NCBI RefSeq assembly: GCF_009735645.1
Contig: NZ_CP032550.1
Span: 2,046,001 to 2,110,000 of the forward strand
Source: Microbacterium oryzae
Lineage (GTDB): Bacteria > Actinomycetota > Actinomycetes > Actinomycetales > Microbacteriaceae
Length of the DNA stretch: 64,000 nucleotides
Reading direction: 5' to 3'
Shown here piece after piece: positions 53,243 to 60,752 of the stretch. The position numbers and the translations under genes were made by a program. The notes beneath the pieces were generated by a model that did no database searches, was not told the origin of the DNA, and was given only the letters and a program-made list of their open reading frames with translations. The number at the start of each line of letters is the position of its first letter. The stretch's first letter is position 1.

Positions 53243-54715
53243 TCAGACACCGTCCGCCGGCTCGCCCTCGTCGGGCGTCGGCCCACCGCCGAGCGGCGAC
53301 CAGCCGAAGCTCCCGGACGTCGACACCGCGTCGTCGGCTTCGAGGAGCGCCGGGTTCGACCCCAGCAGCGTGCGAGTCAGCTGATCGCGGGTGTCGAGCA
53401 TCTCGTCCAGCGCCTCAGCGAGGTCCTCGTCTCGCGCGTCGCGTCCGCCGAGGACGGCGCGCAGCACGGTGCGACGGATCAGCTCCTTCGCGAACGACGC
53501 CGTCACCCCTTCTGCACGCTCGGCGGCCGCGTCGAGAGCAGCGCCCGACAGCGACGACCGCTCGCCGTAGAGCCGGAACAGGCGGCGACGTGCGGCCACG
53601 TCGGGCAGCGGGATCTCGACGGCGAGATCGACGCGGCCGGGGCGGGCGGCGAGGGCCGGCTCCAGCAGGTCCGCGCGGTTCGTCGTCATGAGGAACGCGA
53701 TGTCGGCGTCCTCGCCGACGCCGTCCAGGGCATCGAGGATCTCGAACAGCAGGGGCTGCGGGCCCCCGAACATCCCGCGCTCCATCGCGATGAGGTCGAT
53801 GTCCTCGAACACGAGCAGCGCCGGCGCCATGGCCCGAGCCAGGCGCGCGGCCTCGGCCACGAACTGGAGGCTGCCGCCCTGCAGGAGGATGGCCGTCCGC
53901 TCGGGGGTCGCGGTGAGCAGATGCTGCACGGTGAGGGTCTTCCCGGTGCCGGGAGGGCCGTACAGCAGCACCCCGCGCTTGAGGTGCTGACCGCTGGCGC
54001 GCAGCGAGGCGGAATGGACGCCGATGTCCACGACGTGGCCGGCGACGCGCGCCAGCAGCCCCTCCGGAAGGATGACGTCGGACGCGGCCACCTCGGGGCG
54101 TCGAAGGAAGGTGAAGCCGCCCGCGCCCTGTCCGAACTCGTCCGGCGTGAAGCTCACGACCTGGCCGCGGATGTGACTGAGCGCGTTCATCCGCCGTCGC
54201 ACCTCGGCGAGGAGAGCAGCACCGGTTTCGGGGGTCGCCGCGAGCGCCTCGATGGTCACGGCCTCGCGGCCGTACATCGGCGCCGCTCCGCGGAGGAGAA
54301 CCGCCACCGGCTCGGAGTCGACGTGCAGGAGGTGGATGCCGAACGACACGACCTGGCGGCTCGTGTCCGGACCCGTCGCCGCGGCGCTGTAGTCGACCGG
54401 ACCCGGCGAGAACGCGGCGTACCGGTGCCGCAGGAACGCCGAGAAGTCCTCGTGGTTGCGCTCCTGACCGCCGGAGACGCCGATCAGCTCGGCATCCGGG
54501 TCCTCGGCGGCGAGCGAGTCGAGCGCGGTGCTGACGTCGGCCAGCCGGTGTCGCCCCACGGTGTCACGCGTGACGGGCAGGTCGTGCGCTTCGCGCCCGA
54601 GGAAGTCGGCGACGTGCTGTCCGAGGACGGTCGGCCGGGGCTCCCTGGTATCGGGAAGCTCGTTCAGGCGCTGCAGCAGCCGCTGCAGGCCGCCGAGGAG
54701 CTCCTCGTCACCCAT
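53243..54715 (-). CDS. AAA ATPase with unassigned N-terminal domain
   Basis: A 490-residue protein. Residues 1-215 are an unassigned domain with mixed strands (QVVSFGIHLLHVDSEPVAVLLRG); 245-470 form a CDC48/FtsH-like AAA module: Walker A GPPGTGKT (253-260), Walker B LVFEDID (301-307), sensor TTNR (344-347) and ARPGRVD (357-363) with the likely arginine finger. There is no protease or membrane segment. The C-terminal tail is acidic. It starts one base after the dcd stop with a poor ribosome site, so it probably relies on coupling to dcd. Likely a protein-remodelling ATPase; partner unknown. Confidence 0.85.
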   Translation of the reverse strand: MGDEELLGGLQRLLQRLNELPDTREPRPTVLGQHVADFLGREAHDLPVTRDTVGRHRLADVSTALDSLAAEDPDAELIGVSGGQERNHEDFSAFLRHRYAAFSPGPVDYSAAATGPDTSRQVVSFGIHLLHVDSEPVAVLLRGAAPMYGREAVTIEALAATPETGAALLAEVRRRMNALSHIRGQVVSFTPDEFGQGAGGFTFLRRPEVAASDVILPEGLLARVAGHVVDIGVHSASLRASGQHLKRGVLLYGPPGTGKTLTVQHLLTATPERTAILLQGGSLQFVAEAARLARAMAPALLVFEDIDLIAMERGMFGGPQPLLFEILDALDGVGEDADIAFLMTTNRADLLEPALAARPGRVDLAVEIPLPDVAARRRLFRLYGERSSLSGAALDAAAERAEGVTASFAKELIRRTVLRAVLGGRDARDEDLAEALDEMLDTRDQLTRTLLGSNPALLEADDAVSTSGSFGWSPLGGGPTPDEGEPADGV

Positions 54716-54716
54716 C

Positions 54717-55322
54717 TCAGGCGCCCGCGGAGCCGGCGTCGCGCACCGAGACATCGGTGCGGTGGAAGCTCTGGAACGAGCGCGACGCGGTCGGACCGCG
54801 CTGACCCTGGTAGCGGTTGCCGTACGGGCCGGAGCCGTACGCGTTCTCGGCCGCCGAGCTGAGCTGGAAGAAGCACAGCTGGCCGATCTTCATTCCCGGC
54901 CACAGCTTGATGGGCAGCGTCGCGACGTTGGAGAGCTCGAGCGTGACGTGCCCGGAGAACCCGGGGTCGATGAAGCCCGCGGTCGAATGCGTGAGGAGTC
55001 CGAGGCGCCCGAGCGACGACTTCCCCTCGAGGCGCGCGGCGACGTCGTCCGGCAGCGTCACCCGCTCGAACGTCGACCCGAGCACGAACTCCCCCGGGTG
55101 CAGGATGAACGCCTCGTCCGGGTCGACCTCGACGAGGTGCGTGAGGTCGGGCTGGTCCTGCGCAGGGTCGATGAAGGGGTACTTGTGGTTGTCGAAGAGC
55201 CGGAAGTACCGGTCGAGCCGCACGTCGACGCTCGACGGCTGCACCATCTGCAGGTCCAGCGGGTCGAGGCCGATCCGCTCGGCGTCGAGCTGGGCCTTGA
55301 TGTCGCGATCGGAGAGCAGCAC
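54717..55322 (-). CDS. dcd: dCTP deaminase
   Basis: A 201-residue trimeric enzyme turning dCTP to dUTP (or directly to dUMP in bifunctional forms) for dTTP synthesis. Family signature stretches are [40 protein letters not shown] and [19 protein letters not shown], the last with the catalytic Glu region. Ends in the usual flexible tail ([11 protein letters not shown]). The start is GTG 55322. The AAA ATPase follows immediately. Full length with no missing motif. Confidence 0.96.
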   Translation of the reverse strand: MLLSDRDIKAQLDAERIGLDPLDLQMVQPSSVDVRLDRYFRLFDNHKYPFIDPAQDQPDLTHLVEVDPDEAFILHPGEFVLGSTFERVTLPDDVAARLEGKSSLGRLGLLTHSTAGFIDPGFSGHVTLELSNVATLPIKLWPGMKIGQLCFFQLSSAAENAYGSGPYGNRYQGQRGPTASRSFQSFHRTDVSVRDAGSAGA

Positions 55323-55354
55323 GGTGCCAGCGTAGTGGGCCGCCCGCGCGCTCC

Positions 55355-55363
55355 TGTTATGCT
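55355..55363 (+). promoter_or_regulatory. Extended -10 promoter for tRNA-Gly
   Basis: TGTTATGCT combines a TGn extension with the -10 box TATGCT (55358-55363), 25 bases before the tRNA. No good -35 is seen, consistent with an extended -10 promoter. Confidence 0.5.
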
Positions 55364-55388
55364 GGCGGAGTCGCGTGCAGCGCGATGC

Positions 55389-55462
55389 GGGGCTGTAGTT
55401 CAATGGCAGAACTTCTGCTTCCCAAGCAGATAGCGCGGGTTCGATTCCCGTCAGCCCCTCCA
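55389..55462 (+). tRNA. tRNA-Gly (anticodon CCC), CCA end encoded
   Basis: The acceptor stem GGGGCTG (55389-55395) pairs with CAGCCCC (55452-55458), followed by discriminator T and encoded CCA (55460-55462). The anticodon arm CTGCT-TCCCAAG-CAG shows anticodon CCC, read as glycine GGG; the T arm contains GGTTCGATTCC. It lies between dcd (divergent) and the anti-sigma gene. Confidence 0.96.
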
Positions 55463-55468
55463 CCTTCT

Positions 55469-55483
55469 CTCCGGCGCCCGGAG
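55469..55483 (+). terminator. Small hairpin after tRNA-Gly
   Basis: CTCCGG (55469-55474) pairs with CCGGAG (55478-55483) around three bases, 6 bases after the tRNA end; possible terminator for the tRNA transcript. Confidence 0.45.
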
Positions 55484-55503
55484 TCGTCGGGAACGCCCTT
55501 CAC

Positions 55504-56298
55504 TCAGATGAAGTCGAGCTCGCCGCGCACGATGGAGTCCCCGGAGTGCCCAGGGTCGCCGTCCAGCGGCTCGAACGAGATGTCGACGAGGTTGTACTGG
55601 CCGAGGTCGACTCCCTCCGGCACGAGGAACGAGCCGGACGCGTCCTCCAGCACGCCGAGACTGATGAGCGCCTCGCCGTCGTTGCGGATGAGCCAGACCT
55701 CGCGATAGTCGCCGGCCTTCTGCTCGTCGCCTTCGAGCGTCACCGTGAGCGTGCGCACGCCGTCGCCCTCGTCGGCGACCTCGGCCTCGCCGGCCGACTG
55801 CGGATGGTCGGGGAACGCATCGAGTTCGGCCGACGCCACGACCGCGGCCGGGGTGGACAGCGTGCGCACGACCCAGACGCCGGTTCCGAGCGCGACGACG
55901 AGAGCCGCCGACGCCGCGAGCACCCACAGGGTGCGCAGCGAGCGGCGAGCGCGCATGGTCGCCCGGCCGGGCACTGCTTCCGCAGCGGGCGCCGCCTCGG
56001 CTGCCGGCTCGGGTCGCAGCGACGGCAAGACGGATGGCTCGGGGGAGGCCGTCAGCGGATCCGCGGCGAGCGCCGCATCGAGCCCGAGCTCGCCGTGGAT
56101 GCGAGACCACACCGCGCCCGGCGGCGTCTCGAGGCTCCCGTCGACGATGCTCGATCGGGCGACGAGCGCCGCGTGCGACAGCTCGTTCACCTCCGCCGCG
56201 CAGGCGCGGCACTCGGCGAGGTGCTGCAGGTCGGCGTCGGAGTCGATCCGCTCGCCCATCGCGAGCAGGGCGAGCGTCTCGTCGTCAAGATGCGACAC
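55504..56298 (-). CDS. RskA-like membrane anti-sigma factor
   Basis: A 264-residue single-pass membrane protein. The cytosolic N-terminus has the zinc anti-sigma motif HLAECRACAAE (H-x3-C-x2-C, about residues 27-37), then a Pro/Ala linker, a membrane segment (LWVLAASAALVVALGTGVWVV, about 125-145), and an extracytoplasmic RskA domain (YREVWLIRNDGEALISLGVL, FEPLDGDPGHSGDSIVRGEL). It should hold the adjacent sigma factor inactive until proteolysis. The GTG 56298 overlaps the sigma stop by 14 bases and has GGAGG upstream. Confidence 0.92.
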   Translation of the reverse strand: MSHLDDETLALLAMGERIDSDADLQHLAECRACAAEVNELSHAALVARSSIVDGSLETPPGAVWSRIHGELGLDAALAADPLTASPEPSVLPSLRPEPAAEAAPAAEAVPGRATMRARRSLRTLWVLAASAALVVALGTGVWVVRTLSTPAAVVASAELDAFPDHPQSAGEAEVADEGDGVRTLTVTLEGDEQKAGDYREVWLIRNDGEALISLGVLEDASGSFLVPEGVDLGQYNLVDISFEPLDGDPGHSGDSIVRGELDFI

Positions 56299-56842
56299 GG
56301 TTCACCTCCAGTCGACCGCGCATGCGGGTGAGGCTCCGGCGGATGTGGCTCTTCACGGTACCGAGCGGCATGCCCGTCCGCCTGGCGATCTCCTCATGAG
56401 TCAGGTCGTCGTAGAACGCGAGCCGCATGACCTCGCGCGCGTCGGGCGCAAGCTGCTGCAGCTCGCTCGAGATGAGCAGCGTCTCCGACAGGTCGATCTC
56501 CTCGGAGACGAGCTCGCCGGGCGGTGTGATGCGCTCCAACTCGGCCTGCAGCTGCTGCACCTTCGCCCTGGCCTGGAAGGTGTCGGCGATGCGGCGGCGC
56601 GCGATGGCGATGAGCCAGGTGGAGAGCCGCGCCTTCGACGAGTCGTAGCTCGCGCGGGAGTTCCACGCCGACACGAAGGTCCGCTGTGTGACGTCCTCCG
56701 CGTCGCCGCGGTCGTTCAGCGAGCGCAGCGCGAGCGTGAAGACCACCGGCGACCATCGTCGATAGAGCTCTGCGAGAGCGCGTTCGTCGCCCGCGACGAA
56801 GCGCCGGTCGAGTGCCGATTCGGCCTCGGTGGCATCGTCCAC
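56285..56842 (-). CDS. ECF sigma factor, SigK-like
   Basis: A 185-residue extracytoplasmic-function sigma factor. Region 2 is seen as LAELYRRWSPVVFTLALRSLNDRGDAEDVTQRTFVSAWNSR, and region 4 as SSELQQLAPDAREVMRLAFYDDLTHEEIARRTGMPLGTVKSHIRRSLTRMRGRL. The neighbouring RskA-like protein supports the SigK class. GTG 56842 is preferred because AAGGAGAGG lies four bases upstream; ATG 56860 and the earlier 56869 have no fitting site. It probably directs its own operon, but I could not fix a promoter. Confidence 0.92.
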   Translation of the reverse strand: MDDATEAESALDRRFVAGDERALAELYRRWSPVVFTLALRSLNDRGDAEDVTQRTFVSAWNSRASYDSSKARLSTWLIAIARRRIADTFQARAKVQQLQAELERITPPGELVSEEIDLSETLLISSELQQLAPDAREVMRLAFYDDLTHEEIARRTGMPLGTVKSHIRRSLTRMRGRLEVNRVAS

Positions 56843-56876
56843 CGGACCTCTCCTTCCCATGGTGGTCATGCTCGCC

Positions 56877-57614
56877 TCATCGCGGAACCGCCACCGCGAC
56901 GACGTTATCGCGATAGTGGCCGGTCGCGCTGTCGAAGGGCCCGCCGCAGGTGATGATCACGAGGGCAGCAGGGCCGCTGCGGGCGAACAGCTCGTCGGCG
57001 GGGAGCGCCGTCTTCTCGTAGTACGTGAGCGACTGGATCTCGAAGTCTCGCGCCGCGCCATCCGCCATCGCGATCGATACGGTCTCCCCCTCGCGCACGT
57101 CGCGCAGACGGGCGAGCGGACCGATGGGGTACCCGACCTCATCGACATGCGCGGCGATCAGGATGCGCCCTTCCGCGCCCTGCGCGTCGGCGCCGTACCG
57201 GTACCAGCCGGCGACGGCGGGATCGTCGGGCAGCTCCATCTGCCCGGTCTCCGCCACACCGACGTCGATGACGCTCATGTCGACGTCGAGCGACGGGAGG
57301 GCGAGACGCACCGGCGGCACGACCTGCCGCGCTTCGGGCAGCGTGCCGGGACGGACCGGGACGGTCGGCCGGGGCGTCGGGGCCGGCGTGGGGACGACTG
57401 TGGGAGTCGCCGTGGGGATGGCTGTGGCCGCGTCGGGCGCCGTCGCGGCCGGGAAGGAGGCGGGCGAGGACGAGGCGGGGGTTGCCTCGGGAGCAGGGGG
57501 AGAGTCCTCGCCCGCCTCGGTCTGGGAGCACGCCGCGAGGCACGCCGCGAGCGCCACGGTCAGTGCCGCCGTGAGGCGCCGCCGTCCGCGTGCTCGCGGC
57601 GTGCCTCGGGACAT
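56877..57614 (-). CDS. Class F-like sortase, lipoprotein form
   Basis: A 245-residue exported transpeptidase. The signal peptide ends in a lipobox-like LAAC near residue 29, followed by a long Ala/Pro/Thr linker (TPTVVPTPAPTPRPTVPV). The sortase barrel has the catalytic His in ILIAAHVDEVG, Cys in VIITCGGPF and Arg in GHYRDN. The class is judged from the overall short form. Its ATG shares a base with the DUF4397 gene stop (TGATG). Usually sortases link proteins to peptidoglycan; the operon partner lacks a plain LPxTG motif. Confidence 0.88.
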   Translation of the reverse strand: MSRGTPRARGRRRLTAALTVALAACLAACSQTEAGEDSPPAPEATPASSSPASFPAATAPDAATAIPTATPTVVPTPAPTPRPTVPVRPGTLPEARQVVPPVRLALPSLDVDMSVIDVGVAETGQMELPDDPAVAGWYRYGADAQGAEGRILIAAHVDEVGYPIGPLARLRDVREGETVSIAMADGAARDFEIQSLTYYEKTALPADELFARSGPAALVIITCGGPFDSATGHYRDNVVAVAVPR

Positions 57615-58441
57615 CAGCGCACCGAGGCGCGACGGCGGACCATCAGGCCCGTCCCGACGCTCAGCGCGATCACGAGGGCGCCGGCGCCGCCGATGGCGAG
57701 TGCCGTGGTGGACGCGTCCTGCTGAGCGAGGTAGCCCGCGGTGCCGGAGGGCACGCCATCCGGAGCCGAGTGCAGGCCGCCGATGGTCTGCGCGGCGATG
57801 GCGAGGTTGCCGTCCTCGGCGCTGCCCCACGCGTAGAGGATGGTGTTGACGCCCTCCTGCACCTCGACGTCGGTGGGGCCGATGACCGGGTCGGTCGTGC
57901 CGGCCAGCGCCACCGCGGCGGAGACCGTGCCGGCCGCGAGGTCGAGCTTCTCGTCGTTCGGGTTCGTCAGACCCTCGATCACGGGCGAACCGCCGGCGAG
58001 GATGTCGACGGCGGGAGCGGCGGCGGTGTGACGGACGGTGAGACGCCCCTCACCCGGGGCCGTCGCGGAGACGTCGTTCGTGAACACGTCGAGACCGGGC
58101 TCGCCGGCCTCGGTGAGGTGGGCGACGGCCGTGTAGTCGGCGCCGCTCTCGAGCGTGACCGTGGCGGGGCCGAGGATGGGCTCGCTGTCATCGGCCGCAT
58201 CCGGCGCGGTCAGGGCGACCTCGTAGTCGCCGGCGGGGAGCTCCAGCGGGCCCGCCAGGTCTCCGGGGGCGAAGTCGTCGAGGGTGAGGTCGCCGTCGAC
58301 GTACACGTCCACGGGAGTGTCCGGGATGCCGTGCAGGACCGACAGCTGAGCTGCCTCGTCCGTGGCGGCGGTGGCCGGCATGGCCAGGCCCAGAGCGGTG
58401 ATCATTCCGACGGCGAGGCCGGCGGCGGCTGTCTTGCGCAT
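57614..58441 (-). CDS. DUF4397 domain secreted/surface protein
   Basis: A 275-residue protein with a signal peptide (RKTAAAGLAVGMITALGLAMPATA), then a repeated beta domain: AQLSVLHGIPDTPVDVYVDGD and, about 120 residues later, GRLTVRHTAAAPAVDILAGG, the DUF4397 hallmark. It ends in a hydrophobic helix and a positive tail (VGTGLMVRRRASVR), as in wall-anchored proteins, but with no LPxTG before it. AGGAGG lies six bases before the ATG. First gene of DUF4397-sortase-sigma-anti-sigma, so probably the main output of the sigma factor. Confidence 0.9.
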   Translation of the reverse strand: MRKTAAAGLAVGMITALGLAMPATAATDEAAQLSVLHGIPDTPVDVYVDGDLTLDDFAPGDLAGPLELPAGDYEVALTAPDAADDSEPILGPATVTLESGADYTAVAHLTEAGEPGLDVFTNDVSATAPGEGRLTVRHTAAAPAVDILAGGSPVIEGLTNPNDEKLDLAAGTVSAAVALAGTTDPVIGPTDVEVQEGVNTILYAWGSAEDGNLAIAAQTIGGLHSAPDGVPSGTAGYLAQQDASTTALAIGGAGALVIALSVGTGLMVRRRASVR

Positions 58442-58548
58442 CTTCTTCCTCCTGAAACCCGGGGCTGCTCGGTGCTGCCCTTCATAGGAGTTGTTCCTCG
58501 AGCGACCCGATCTTGGATGCAGATGAATGAAGATTTCTTCGCGAGCCG

Positions 58549-59307
58549 CTAGCGCAGGTGCGAGGCGCCGTTGAGATCGAGCACCGCGCCCGACGCCCAC
58601 CGCGCCTCCGCCGACGTCAGATAGAGGACCGCCGCGGCCACTTCCTCGGGCGTGCCCACCCGGCCGAACGGGCTCTGCGCCTTCACGGCCTCGCCACCCG
58701 GCCCCGCCAGTCGCACCTCCTGCCGCTCGGTCGCGATGAACCCGGGGGCGACCGTCGACACTGCGATCCCGTGCGGCGCGAGGGCGACGGCCAGGGACTG
58801 CCCGAGCGCGTGCAGGCCCGCCTTCGCCGCGCCGTAGGCGGGGAAGTCCGGCTCGCCGCGCTGCGCACCGCGCGATCCGATGTTGACGATCGCACCGGGG
58901 GTGCCGCTCGCGATCATCGCGTTCGCGACGAGGTGGCTCACGTTCGCGACCGCGAGGAGGTCGATGTCGACCATGCGCCGCCAGACGCGCGTCCAGGTGG
59001 CGTAGTCGGTCTCGTCCACACGGTGGTACGTGTCGTCGCCCGGTGCGATCGCCGCGTTGTTCACGAGGATGTCCAGGGATCCGAACGCCGCGAGCGTCTC
59101 GTCCACCACCCCCTGCGCCACCTCTGCGTCAGCGAGATCGCCGCCGACCAGACGATGCCCCTCTCCGTGCAGAACGGCGAGGGTCTCCTCCGCGGCGGCG
59201 GGGTCCGATCCGTAGTGCACCGCCACCTGATCACCGCGTCGACTCAGCGCGACGGCGATGGCGCGTCCGATGCCGCGAGATGCGCCGGTGACGAGTGCAT
59301 GGGGCAT
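58549..59307 (-). CDS. SDR family oxidoreductase, 3-ketoacyl-reductase-like
   Basis: A 252-residue classical SDR. The cofactor loop TGASRGIG is at residues 7-14, NNAAIAPG follows, the catalytic Ser is in NIGSRGAQRG and Tyr-Lys in YGAAKAG; the C-terminus VLDLNGASHLR is standard. A basic/neutral residue after strand two (VHYGSDP) suggests NADP. Substrate unknown. The ATG 59307 has AGGAGG eight bases upstream. Its stop lies 107 bases before the DUF4397 start on the same strand; it may or may not belong to that unit. Confidence 0.9.
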   Translation of the reverse strand: MPHALVTGASRGIGRAIAVALSRRGDQVAVHYGSDPAAAEETLAVLHGEGHRLVGGDLADAEVAQGVVDETLAAFGSLDILVNNAAIAPGDDTYHRVDETDYATWTRVWRRMVDIDLLAVANVSHLVANAMIASGTPGAIVNIGSRGAQRGEPDFPAYGAAKAGLHALGQSLAVALAPHGIAVSTVAPGFIATERQEVRLAGPGGEAVKAQSPFGRVGTPEEVAAAVLYLTSAEARWASGAVLDLNGASHLR

Positions 59308-59443
59308 CGAGGTGTCCTCCTGAATCGGGGCGATGGACGGCGGATGCACGTCACCTGTCGACGCTACCCGGCTCGGGCCCGTCGCCGCCCCGAGCGCTCC
59401 GAGACCCGTTGACCCGCTCGGGACCGCGCCGTACCCTCCCCCC

Positions 59444-59806
59444 GTGACCGTCGACACGCTGTTCCCGATCCTCCGCACGACCGACCTCGATCGGCTCGTG
59501 CGCTTCTACGAGGAGGCCTTCGACGGCGACGTGCGCTATCGCTTCGCCCCCGAGGGACGCGACGTCTACGTCTCCCTGGCGGTGGGCGGCGGCACCGTCG
59601 GCGTCGGGTTCGAACCGGACGCTGCGCGCGGCGATGCGATCGCCCTGTGGATCTACACGGATTCCGCCGACCGCGCCTTCGCGCGCGCGGTCGACGCGGG
59701 CGCGGCGCCGGTCAGCGCCCCCGAGGACACGGCGTGGGGCGAGCGGATGGCCCAGGTGCGCGATCCAGACGGCAACCTCCTGTATCTGGCCGTCGCCTCC
59801 GCCTGA
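59444..59806 (+). CDS. VOC (glyoxalase/bleomycin resistance-like) protein
   Basis: A 120-residue protein of the vicinal oxygen chelate fold: two beta-alpha-beta repeats, FPILRTTDLDRLVRFYEEAFDGDVRYR and then LWIYTDSADRAFARAVDAGAAPVSAPEDTAWGERMAQVRDPDGNLLYLA. The second-repeat metal-side residues are present, but the first His is not obvious. It could bind or alter a small molecule. The GTG 59444 follows a TACCCT box (59432-59437) by six bases, a leaderless pattern. Divergent from the SDR. Confidence 0.88.
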   Translation: MTVDTLFPILRTTDLDRLVRFYEEAFDGDVRYRFAPEGRDVYVSLAVGGGTVGVGFEPDAARGDAIALWIYTDSADRAFARAVDAGAAPVSAPEDTAWGERMAQVRDPDGNLLYLAVASA

Positions 59807-59858
59807 CCGGCCCGCGCAAGCCCTTCCCCCCGCCCCCGCCTCCAGGATGAACTGAGGC

Positions 59859-60752
59859 ATGAGCTCCGCACGCCTCGAGACATTCCGTCGCGGCGACCTC
59901 GTCTTCGACGTCGCCGACACCGGGCCGGTCGACGGCCCTGTCATCGTCCTCCTGCATGGCTTCCCCGGATCGCGTCGGACCTGGGACGCCGTCACGCCCC
60001 TGCTCGAGGAAGGCGGCGCGCGCGTCGTCGCCTTCGACCAGCGCGGCTACTCCCCCGGCGCGCGCCCCCGTCGGCGGCGCGACTACCGCGCGTTCGACGT
60101 CGTGGGCGACGTGCTCGCCCTGCTCGACGCGCTCGACGTCGAGCGCGTGCACCTCGTCGGGCACGACTGGGGCGGATTCGTCGCGTGGCGGATGGCCGCG
60201 GTCGCGTCCGAGCGCCTGACCGGGATGACCGTGCTGTCGACGCCGCATCCGAAGGCCCTTGTCCGCTCCCTGCGCTCCTCCGCGCAGGCCCTGCGGTCGC
60301 TCTACATCGGCTTCTTCCAGCTGCCCGCGATCCCGGAGGCGGTGCTGCGAGGGCGCCTGGCTCGCTTGCTCGTCGCGATGGGCCTGCCGGCGCCCATCGC
60401 GGCGGAGTACCAGCGCTTCCTCGCCGGCCCCGGGGCGCTGCGGTCCGCTCTCCACTGGTACCGCGGCATGGCACTTCCCGACCGTCGAGCTCGCCATCGA
60501 CCCGCCGGGCCGCGCACGCGCGTGCCCACGACGTACGTCTGGGGCAACGACGACCAGGCGCTCGGACGGCGTGCCGCCGAGCTCACCGGGCGGTACGCCG
60601 GCCCCCGGTACCGCTTCGTCGAGCTCGATGAGAACCACTGGCTGCCGGAGCGCGCCCCGTCGAGGGTGGCCGCCGAGGTGCTCGCGGACCTCGCCCCCGG
60701 CGGTGCTTCCACTGACGAGCGGCTCTCGAAAGAGGAGCACGGCGATGCCTGA
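59859..60752 (+). CDS. Alpha/beta hydrolase, epoxide-hydrolase-like
   Basis: A 297-residue enzyme of the alpha/beta-hydrolase fold. The oxyanion HGFPGSRRTW motif, DQRGYSPGARP and the nucleophile elbow VGHDWGGFVAW are seen. Asp in the elbow, in place of Ser, points to epoxide hydrolase or haloalkane dehalogenase chemistry. The acid is likely Asp in YVWGNDDQALG and the base His in ENHWLPER. Natural substrate unknown. Its last codons overlap the DUF2254 gene start (60745), so the two are co-translated. Confidence 0.88.
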   Translation: MSSARLETFRRGDLVFDVADTGPVDGPVIVLLHGFPGSRRTWDAVTPLLEEGGARVVAFDQRGYSPGARPRRRRDYRAFDVVGDVLALLDALDVERVHLVGHDWGGFVAWRMAAVASERLTGMTVLSTPHPKALVRSLRSSAQALRSLYIGFFQLPAIPEAVLRGRLARLLVAMGLPAPIAAEYQRFLAGPGALRSALHWYRGMALPDRRARHRPAGPRTRVPTTYVWGNDDQALGRRAAELTGRYAGPRYRFVELDENHWLPERAPSRVAAEVLADLAPGGASTDERLSKEEHGDA

